Part shown: positions 1 to 5,757 of the stretch, in pieces
Layout: each line of letters begins with the position of its first letter
Position numbering within the stretch: position 1 is the first letter of the stretch
NCBI GenBank assembly: GCA_020027635.1
Contig: JAHKKL010000119.1
Coordinates: 1 to 5,757, forward strand
DNA length: 5,757 nucleotides
From: Gammaproteobacteria bacterium
GTDB taxonomy: Bacteria; Pseudomonadota; Gammaproteobacteria; UBA9214
Direction: 5' to 3'
Made by a program: the position numbers and the translations under genes
The notes under the pieces: model-generated
What the model was told of the DNA's origin: nothing
The model's database searches: none
Seen by the model: the letters and a program-made list of their open reading frames with translations, nothing else

Positions 1-18
1 GAAGGCTTGTTCGAACAT
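1..18 (-). CDS. Start of a minus-strand gene cut by the left edge; possibly HsdM-like type I DNA methyltransferase
   Basis: On the minus strand an ATG at 18-16 opens a frame reading MFEQAF before the window ends. Many HsdM subunits of type I restriction-modification systems (N6-adenine methyltransferases) begin, from memory, with MFEQAFKNIDD, which is why I propose this identity. Six residues cannot prove it. The gene would lie 163 nt downstream of the prlC stop on the same strand, behind a gap that holds a perfect inverted repeat, which fits a separately controlled gene. A clear Shine-Dalgarno is missing; a purine stretch, AGAAAG, lies about seven bases upstream of the ATG. It could equally be an unrelated gene or a chance ATG. 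Confidence 0.35.
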
Positions 19-60
19 GGTTGTTCTTTCTGGTTATGGCGGTTATTGAGCAACCGTCTA

Positions 61-79
61 ATCGGTCGGTGCGACCGAT
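61..79. repeat. Perfect inverted repeat, 8-bp arms with 3-nt centre
   Basis: The sequence ATCGGTCG-GTG-CGACCGAT has two arms that are exact reverse complements. It lies between the prlC stop and the putative minus-strand ATG at 18, about 42 nt upstream of that ATG. Neither side has a T run, so it does not look like an intrinsic terminator. Its size and symmetry fit an operator for a dimeric regulator or a small hairpin in the 5' leader of the left-edge gene. The repeat is directly visible; its role is inferred. Confidence 0.5.
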
Positions 80-181
80 GGATAATGGAATATTGCCAGC
101 CTACCCCCGGTATTGGGAATCAATTTCAGACATGTCGCGCGGCAGTGTGACTGTGCCCGCAGGTGGCGATTTTTACCCGCA

Positions 182-2221
182 TCACGCGGACAGGCCGCTG
201 TGGCGCAGCAGGGCGTCGATGGTCGGTTCGCGGCCGCGGAAATCGACGAACAGTTCCATCGGTTCGCGTGAACCGCCCTGTTCCAGGATGCTGCTGAGGA
301 ATTTGCTGCCGGTATCGCGATCGAAGATGCCGGTCTCCTCGAAGGCCGAGAAGGCGTCGGCGGAGAGGACTTCCGCCCACTTGTAGCTGTAGTAGCCCGC
401 CGCGTAGCCGCCCGAGAAGACATGGGTGAAGCCGTTCTCGAAGCGGTTGAAGGCCGGCGGGCGTATCACCGCCACCTGTGCACGGACCTCCTCGAGAATT
501 TCATGCACGCGCGCGCCGCGGTTCGGGTCGTATTCCTGGTGCAGGCGGAAATCGAAGAGGGCGAACTCGAGCTGGCGCACCATCTGCATGGCGGACTGGA
601 AATTCCTGGCCGTGCGCATGCGCTGATAGAGCGGCTCCGGGAGGGTATCGCCCGTCTGGTAGTGGCTCGCGATGAGATCCAGCGCCTCGCGTTCCCAGCA
701 CCAGTTTTCCATGAACTGGCTGGGCAGTTCGACGGCGTCCCATGCGACGCCGCTGATGCCGGACACGCCGGCGTAATCCACCCGGGTCAGCATGTGATGC
801 AGGCCGTGCCCGAATTCGTGGAACAGGGTGGTGACCTCGTCATGGGTGAACAGGGCGGGGTCGTCGCCGATCGGCGGTGAAAAGTTGCAGGTCAGGTAGG
901 CGACGGGTATCTGCAGGCCGTCGCTGGTTTTGCGCCGGCTGATGCATTCGTCCATCCAGGCGCCGCCGCGCTTGTGCGGGCGGGCAAAGAGATCCAGGTA
1001 GAATTCACCGCGCAGTTCGCCGGCGGCGTCATGGATGCGGTAGAAGCGCACATCCTCATGCCAGGTATCCACGCCCCCGATCTGCTCGATGGTGATGCCA
1101 TAGAGGCGCTCGACGATCGAAAACAGGCCGTCGACGACGCGGGGTTCCGGAAAGTAGGGCTTCAGTTCCTCCTGGGAGATGGCGTATTTCCGCTGGCGCA
1201 GTTTTTCCGAGTAATAGGCGATGTCCCAGGATTGCAGGTCTTGCATGCCGTGCTGCTCGCGCGCATAGCTTCTGACCTCCTCGAGTTCCATCTCGGCGGC
1301 GGCCTTTGAGCGCATCGCCAGGTCGTTGAGAAAGTCCAAGACCTGCTGCGTGGATTCCGCCATCTTGGTGGCGAGGGAACGTTCGGCGTAATTGCCGAAG
1401 CCGAGCAGGGTCGCCGCTTCATGACGCAGCGCCAGGATCCGTTCCATGGTGGCGGCATTGTCCCACTTGCCGGCATCCGGTCCCTGGTCCGAGGCGCGCG
1501 TGACATAGGCGGTGTACAGCTCCTCGCGCAGGGCGCGATCGTCGGCATAGGTCATAACCGGATAGTAGGACGGGAACTCCAGCGTAACCATCCAGCCGTC
1601 CAGTTGCCGCTGCGCCGCCGTCTGCCTGGCCAGCGCGACCGCCGTTGCCGGCAGGCCGGCCAGCAGTCCCTCCTCGCCGATCTGTTTGTGCCAGGCCGTG
1701 GTGGCGTCGAGCACGTTGTCGCTGAATGTCGCCGTTAGCATCGACAGTTCCTGCATGATCGCCTTGTAGCGGTCGCGTGCCGCCTGGTCGAGTTCGATGC
1801 CGGAGAGGCGAAAATCGCGCAGCGCGTTGTCGATGATTTTTTTCTGGGCGGTATCGATCTGGAGGTATTCCGGCCCGTCCGCGATCTGCCGGAAGGCGCG
1901 ATACAGGTTTTCATTCTGGCCCATCTCGGTGCTGTATTCGCTCAGTTTGGGCAGGCAGGCGTTGTAGGCCTCGCGCAGGGCTTCCGTATTCACCACCGCG
2001 TTCAGGTGGCCGACCGGCGACCAGGCGCGGTTGATGCGGTCGTCCATCGCTTCCAGCGGTTCGACCAGATTTTCCCAGGTATAGCGTGTGTTGCTATCGA
2101 GAAGCTCCCTGACCCGTTGCCGTGCCTCGACCAGCAGTTGCTCGACGGCCGGGACGATATGTTCCGGCTGGATGCTCGAAAAGGGCGGCAGGCCATGCAG
2201 TTCCAGCAGGGGATTGGACAT
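182..2221 (-). CDS. prlC: Oligopeptidase A (M3 family zinc metallopeptidase)
   Basis: This is a cytosolic zinc endopeptidase that degrades short peptides released by ATP-dependent proteases and cleaved signal peptides. The 679 aa match the E. coli OpdA/PrlC length (680 aa), and the sequence is collinear with it from memory from the N-terminus (MSNPLLELHGLPPFSSIQPEH) to the end (FRGREPTIDALLRH). The catalytic zinc motif HEFGH is at residues 468-472: H468 and H472 bind zinc and E469 is the general base. The third ligand is E498 in DAVELPS. The substrate-binding segment near the C-terminus, with H600 and the tyrosine-rich GGYAAGYYSYKW at about 604-615, is intact. There is no signal peptide or membrane segment. 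The start is an ATG preceded by GAGGT ten bases upstream. It is divergent from the carbonic anhydrase gene. E. coli prlC is a heat-shock gene, but I saw no convincing sigma-32 promoter here. Confidence 0.97.
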   Translation of the reverse strand: MSNPLLELHGLPPFSSIQPEHIVPAVEQLLVEARQRVRELLDSNTRYTWENLVEPLEAMDDRINRAWSPVGHLNAVVNTEALREAYNACLPKLSEYSTEMGQNENLYRAFRQIADGPEYLQIDTAQKKIIDNALRDFRLSGIELDQAARDRYKAIMQELSMLTATFSDNVLDATTAWHKQIGEEGLLAGLPATAVALARQTAAQRQLDGWMVTLEFPSYYPVMTYADDRALREELYTAYVTRASDQGPDAGKWDNAATMERILALRHEAATLLGFGNYAERSLATKMAESTQQVLDFLNDLAMRSKAAAEMELEEVRSYAREQHGMQDLQSWDIAYYSEKLRQRKYAISQEELKPYFPEPRVVDGLFSIVERLYGITIEQIGGVDTWHEDVRFYRIHDAAGELRGEFYLDLFARPHKRGGAWMDECISRRKTSDGLQIPVAYLTCNFSPPIGDDPALFTHDEVTTLFHEFGHGLHHMLTRVDYAGVSGISGVAWDAVELPSQFMENWCWEREALDLIASHYQTGDTLPEPLYQRMRTARNFQSAMQMVRQLEFALFDFRLHQEYDPNRGARVHEILEEVRAQVAVIRPPAFNRFENGFTHVFSGGYAAGYYSYKWAEVLSADAFSAFEETGIFDRDTGSKFLSSILEQGGSREPMELFVDFRGREPTIDALLRHSGLSA

Positions 2222-2231
2222 GCTGTGCAGT

Positions 2232-2236
2232 ACCTC
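2232..2236 (-). promoter_or_regulatory. Ribosome binding site of prlC
   Basis: On the minus strand GAGGT lies ten bases before the prlC ATG (2221-2219). It supports this start, which also agrees with the N-terminus of known OpdA proteins. The spacing is slightly longer than ideal. Confidence 0.55.
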
Positions 2237-2337
2237 GTATGTGAGCGTGTGACGGGAGCGGCGGGGATGCCTACTCTAGCATGGCGCCGGGGAAATCCGG
2301 TAGCCGACTGCCGATCGAACCGCTTTCCATGGCTTGC

Positions 2338-2360
2338 AAGGGAGTGCAGTGAACAGGTAA
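2338..2360 (+). other. Strong Shine-Dalgarno followed by a three-codon leader ORF
   Basis: AAGGGAG (2338-2344) is the best ribosome binding site upstream of the carbonic anhydrase gene, but it sits four bases before GTG AAC AGG TAA (2349-2360), not before the gene's ATG at 2370. The mini-ORF is in the same frame as the gene, and its TAA ends nine bases before that ATG. The ATG itself has only an AGG twelve bases upstream. Either ribosomes load here and restart at 2370, or the arrangement is accidental. The sequence is as described; the function is speculative. Confidence 0.25.
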
Positions 2361-2369
2361 GTTTGCGCG

Positions 2370-2903
2370 ATGACGCTACGCTGCTATCAAGGTATCAGCC
2401 CGCGGATCGCGGCAAGCGCTTACGTGGACGCGAGCGCCGTGGTGATCGGCGATGTCAGCATCGGCGAGGACGCCTCGCTGTGGCCGATGGTCGTCGCCCG
2501 CGGCGACGTCAACACCATCGAAATCGGCGCACGCACCAATATCCAGGACGGGAGCATCCTGCACGTCAGCCATGACAGTGAATTCGCGCCCGGTGGCTTC
2601 CCGCTGCGCATCGGGGCGGACATAACCGTCGGGCACAAGGTCATCCTGCATGGCTGCACCATCGAGGATGGCTGCCTGGTCGGCATGGGGGCGACCGTCA
2701 TGGACGGTGCGATCCTGCGCTCCAGGGTCCTGCTGGGCGCCGGCAGCCTGGTGCCTCCCGGTCAGGAACTCGAAGGCGGTTACCTCTGGGTGGGTTCCCC
2801 CGCGCGCCGGGTTCGACCCCTGCGCGAACAGGAGCGCGCCTTCCTCGAGTATTCGCCCAAACATTATGTCGAGCTCAAGAACCGGCACCGCACCGGCGAC
2901 TGA
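2370..2903 (+). CDS. yrdA: Gamma-class carbonic anhydrase family protein (YrdA-like, left-handed beta-helix)
   Basis: This 177-aa protein resembles E. coli YrdA throughout and belongs to the gamma carbonic anhydrase/hexapeptide-repeat family, which folds as a left-handed beta-helix and forms trimers with metal sites between subunits. Repeats of the [LIV]-G type run from about residue 25 to 143. The three expected metal-binding histidines are H65, H89 and H94 (the last two in GHKVILHG), with the same five-residue spacing as H117/H122 of Methanosarcina Cam. R44, D46 and Q59 probably match the conserved R/D/Q of Cam. The acidic loop bearing Cam's proton-shuttle glutamate is absent, as in other YrdA/PaaY-type proteins, so carbonic anhydrase activity is uncertain. 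The ATG is fixed by an in-frame TAA nine bases upstream. It is divergent from prlC and is followed after 53 nt by the small RRM-like gene, probably in one transcript. Confidence 0.93.
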   Translation: MTLRCYQGISPRIAASAYVDASAVVIGDVSIGEDASLWPMVVARGDVNTIEIGARTNIQDGSILHVSHDSEFAPGGFPLRIGADITVGHKVILHGCTIEDGCLVGMGATVMDGAILRSRVLLGAGSLVPPGQELEGGYLWVGSPARRVRPLREQERAFLEYSPKHYVELKNRHRTGD

Positions 2904-2943
2904 ATGACCCGCGCCCGCTTCCAGCACACTGAAAACCACCTTC

Positions 2944-2948
2944 AAGGA
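2944..2948 (+). promoter_or_regulatory. Ribosome binding site of the small RRM-like gene
   Basis: AAGGA lies eight bases before the ATG at 2957. This well-placed Shine-Dalgarno is the main evidence that the short downstream frame is a real gene starting at this codon. Confidence 0.65.
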
Positions 2949-2956
2949 CGAGAAAA

Positions 2957-3301
2957 ATGATCATCTTCATCGGCAACTTGCCGGCTGTCGCCACGGACCG
3001 GGATCCTTGTGCCTTCGCGGATCTTCCGGAGGGGATGCTTCCCCGGATCATCAAGAAGGATGACGGCAACGGTGGTCTGCACCGTTATGCCCTGGTTCAG
3101 TCCCGCTCGGACCGGGAGGGACGCAGGCTGATCGGCCGGCTGCAGGGCAGAACCTGTCACGACCACACGCTGGTTGCCCGGGAGTTCAGGAGTCGCTTGG
3201 CCGGCAACGAGCGCCGGCGGCTGGATTGGCGCGAGCTTCCCTGGGATGGTCCCGAGCGGCGTGTGGCCGAACGCCGCACCGTCGCGCCTTATCGCCGCTG
3301 A
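2957..3301 (+). CDS. Small RRM-like putative RNA-binding protein
   Basis: This 114-aa protein is not assigned to a named family, but its first 80 residues read like a divergent RNA recognition motif. IIFIGNLP at 2-9 resembles the RNP2 strand, HRYALVQ at 42-48 sits where RNP1 would be, REGRRLIGRLQG at 53-64 fits the second helix, and HTLVAREF at 70-77 fits the last strand. RNP1 is degenerate: it has R43 and Y44 but not the usual double aromatic pattern. The C-terminal tail (about 78-114) is rich in arginine, with NERRR, ERRVAERR and PYRR, which suits nucleic acid binding. No signal peptide or membrane segment is visible. A good AAGGA site precedes the ATG. It follows the carbonic anhydrase gene by 53 nt and overlaps the 3' end of aroE by 13 bp, tail to tail. 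The RRM assignment is inferred from pattern; the RNA target is unknown. Confidence 0.75.
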   Translation: MIIFIGNLPAVATDRDPCAFADLPEGMLPRIIKKDDGNGGLHRYALVQSRSDREGRRLIGRLQGRTCHDHTLVAREFRSRLAGNERRRLDWRELPWDGPERRVAERRTVAPYRR

Positions 3302-4106
3302 CGCAAAACCCTGATCACGGGTTCGGTGGCGGGCCTGACGCCACGCCACAGGAAAAACGCTTCCGCGGCCTGTTCCACCAGCATCCCTAGTCCATCGACT
3401 GCCCTGGCCGCGCCGTGTTCCTGAGCCCAGCGCACGAAGGCGGTCGGTTCATCGGCATACATCATGTCGTAGCACCAGCTATGCGCCTGCACCACGCCGG
3501 GCGGCAGGGCGGGTACCTCGCCCCGCAGCCCGGCGGCGGTGGCGTTGATGATGACGTCGAATGACTGGCCAGCAAGATCGTCCAGCCCGTAGCCTTCGAC
3601 CCGTCCGCATTCGCGGAAGGCTCGGGCGAGTTCCACGGCCTTGCCGCGTGTGCGATTGGCGATCACCAGCAGCGACGGTTTTTCACCCAGTAGCGGCTCG
3701 ATCACGCCGCGCGCCGCACCGCCGGCGCCGAGGAGCAGTACCCGCTTGCCGGCAAGCTCGCAGCCCAGGTTGCCTTTCAGATCGCGCACCAGGCCCACGC
3801 CGTCCGTGTTGTCGCCATAGTGGGCCCCGGACGGGTCCAGCAGCAGCGTGTTGACGGCACCGGCGTGTTGCGCGCGTGCGCTGCGCGTGGCGGCGAGCGC
3901 CCAGGCCTCTTCCTTGAAAGGCACGGTGACATTCAGCCCCTTGCCGCTCTGCGCCTGGAATTCGGCAACCGCCCGCGCAAAATGACCCGGCTCGACCAGG
4001 ATGGCGCGGTACTCGATGTGGTGCCCGAACTGGGTGGCGAACAGGGTGTGGATGCGGGGTGATTTGCTGTGGGCAATCGGATTGCCCATGACGGCGTAGC
4101 GGTCGG

Positions 4107-4110
<4 letters not shown>
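3289..4110 (-). CDS. aroE: Shikimate dehydrogenase (NADP+)
   Basis: AroE reduces 3-dehydroshikimate to shikimate with NADPH, the fourth step of the shikimate pathway to chorismate, in the cytoplasm. The 273 aa match the usual AroE length. Visible motifs are the shikimate-binding SKSP at 15-18, NVTVPFK at 60-66 with catalytic K66, N87, and NTDG at 101-104 with catalytic D103. The Rossmann glycine loop GAGGAA is at 128-133 and NRT at 152-154 fits NADP 2'-phosphate recognition. Near the end, GLGMLVEQAA at 240-249 carries the conserved glutamine (Q247). The ATG overlaps the hemB stop in an ATGA, so translation is probably coupled and aroE is the second gene of a hemB-aroE unit. A weak AGGG lies a few bases upstream of the start. 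No residue of the active site appears to be lost. Confidence 0.97.
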
Positions 4111-5126
<1,016 letters not shown>

Positions 5127-5132
5127 AGAAGA

Positions 5133-5136
5133 CTCC
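5133..5136 (-). promoter_or_regulatory. Ribosome binding site deciding the GTG start of hemB
   Basis: On the minus strand GGAG lies six bases upstream of GTG at 5126-5124. The spacing is ideal, and it favours this GTG over the internal ATG codons at residues 16 and 19. Confidence 0.65.
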
Positions 5137-5156
5137 GGGATCGGTTGCCAGCCTAC

Positions 5157-5185
5157 AGTGTACCGTGACTCCTTGCCGGGGTCAG
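5157..5185 (-). promoter_or_regulatory. Candidate sigma-70 promoter of hemB-aroE
   Basis: On the minus strand CTGACC (5185-5180, four of six matches to TTGACA) is followed after exactly 17 bases by TACACT (5162-5157, four of six matches to TATAAT). Transcription would begin near 5150, leaving a leader of roughly 24 bases with the GGAG site. It is based on pattern only. Confidence 0.4.
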
Positions 5186-5209
5186 TCCCTGTGTGTAAAC
5201 ACCCCTGGC

Positions 5210-5215
5210 TATAAT
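5210..5215 (+). promoter_or_regulatory. Perfect -10 box for the right-edge gene
   Basis: TATAAT on the plus strand would start transcription near 5222, ahead of the frame at 5245/5275. No recognisable -35 hexamer exists at 15-19 bases upstream. A small GTGT-AA-ACAC dyad (5193-5202) occupies that area instead, which could mark an activator- or repressor-controlled promoter. It is divergent from the hemB promoter. Confidence 0.4.
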
Positions 5216-5274
5216 CGCTGAGCGCCGCCGTGTAAGCTCATGTCATGTCAATGTCCCCGGTGAAACAGGCGGTT

Positions 5275-5757
5275 ATGACCCCCGAGATCTGCGCGGCAGG
5301 TGAGCTGCTGAAGCCGGCATGGCCATCGCTGACTGGCTGGTATGGCGATCCGATCGCCGCGCCGGCCGCTCGTGCGCTGCTCGATCGAACCGAGCGGCGG
5401 CTGCAATCGCGCCTGTGTCGTGGTGGTCGCTGTTTCCCGCTGCACGTGCTGGGGATGGTTTGTCATCACTGGTTGCAGTCCGGCAGTGCGCTGGTTTATC
5501 AGCAACTTTCCGCACTGTCCTGTGATGACAGCGAGCGTGCCCTGGTGGAGCTTGTATACGGCCAGCTGTTGATCAGTGGCAAGCGCCTGCCCGCCCGGCA
5601 ACACCTGGAGCGTGGCTTCTCACTGGCGGCTCCCTTTCTGAATACGGCGGATTATTTTCTGCTGGTGAGGCGGCATGAACTGCTGGAGTATCTGCCATTG
5701 TCGGAAACGCCTGCCTTAGCCCAAGACCTGCGGTCACTGCTGAAGGAGGCAGCGGTC
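5275..5757 (+). CDS. Uncharacterised protein, truncated by the right edge
   Basis: This frame stays open from an in-frame TAA at 5233-5235 to the last base, with no stop. The chosen ATG (5275, reading MTPEICAAGELL) has AGG five bases upstream. ATG codons at 5245 and 5251 would add ten or eight residues but lack a ribosome binding site. At least 161 aa are encoded. I do not recognise a family. The N-terminal part has a GWYGDPIAAP segment; the rest is leucine- and arginine-rich and probably helical, with paired amphipathic-looking stretches (ALVELVYGQLLISGKRLPAR, then HLERGFSLAAPFL) that are faintly TPR-like. Cysteines are scattered and form no CxxC pair. There is no signal peptide or transmembrane segment. 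Codon use matches the neighbouring genes, and GC-rich third positions support real coding. It is divergent from hemB. Confidence 0.75.
   Translation, partial: MTPEICAAGELLKPAWPSLTGWYGDPIAAPAARALLDRTERRLQSRLCRGGRCFPLHVLGMVCHHWLQSGSALVYQQLSALSCDDSERALVELVYGQLLISGKRLPARQHLERGFSLAAPFLNTADYFLLVRRHELLEYLPLSETPALAQDLRSLLKEAAV

Noticed and set aside
182..205. Intrinsic terminator for prlC near its stop
   Set aside because: Only a 4-bp CCGC/GCGG stem is present at the stop codon and no T run follows on the minus strand.
422..880. A 152-codon plus-strand frame inside prlC
   Set aside because: It lies wholly antisense to the catalytic region of prlC and has no family resemblance.
2222..2369. Sigma-32 heat-shock promoter for prlC
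   Set aside because: A CTTGCAA-like element exists on the minus strand, but no CCCCAT-type -10 box follows at the required spacing.
2376..2945. A 189-codon minus-strand frame opposite the carbonic anhydrase gene
   Set aside because: The plus-strand protein has hexapeptide repeats and metal histidines. The minus frame is low-complexity in A, G, D and H, typical of an antisense shadow.
3307..3323. AACCC/GGGTT stem as a terminator between aroE and the RRM-like gene
   Set aside because: The stem is only 5 bp and lies inside the aroE coding end. On the minus strand it would end the message before the stop codon, and on the plus strand no T run follows.

Overview
This is a GC-rich, gene-dense bacterial chromosome segment. 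The proteins most closely resemble, from memory, gammaproteobacterial versions: an OpdA/PrlC oligopeptidase, a YrdA-type gamma carbonic anhydrase, AroE, and a Pseudomonas-like magnesium-type HemB. Together they suggest a gammaproteobacterium, perhaps a Chromatiales/Ectothiorhodospiraceae-like lineage. That placement is inference from protein resemblance and gene order, not from a search.

Layout from left to right: (i) bases 1-18 are the first six codons (MFEQAF) of a minus-strand gene that leaves the window, possibly a type I restriction-modification HsdM; (ii) bases 19-181 are intergenic, with a perfect 8-bp-arm inverted repeat at 61-79; (iii) prlC (oligopeptidase A) lies on the minus strand at 182-2221; (iv) a 148-bp divergent intergenic region follows, with an odd three-codon leader ORF next to the carbonic anhydrase start; (v) two plus-strand genes come next, probably co-transcribed: a gamma-class carbonic anhydrase family protein (2370-2903) and a small RRM-like putative RNA-binding protein (2957-3301); (vi) aroE (3289-4110) and hemB (4107-5126) form a translationally coupled minus-strand pair, hemB first, and the 3' end of aroE overlaps the small RRM-like gene tail to tail by 13 bp; (vii) a 148-bp divergent promoter region (5127-5274) carries a candidate hemB promoter on the minus strand and a perfect TATAAT on the plus strand; (viii) an uncharacterised, mostly helical protein starts near 5275 and runs off the right edge without a stop.

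Most of the window is housekeeping: peptide turnover (PrlC), tetrapyrrole synthesis (HemB) and aromatic amino acid/chorismate synthesis (AroE). I found no insertion sequence, CRISPR array, tRNA, rRNA or clear intrinsic terminator. The least explained parts are the RRM-like protein, the unfinished right-edge protein, the left-edge gene start with its upstream dyad, and the leader of the carbonic anhydrase gene. No complete new system is visible.
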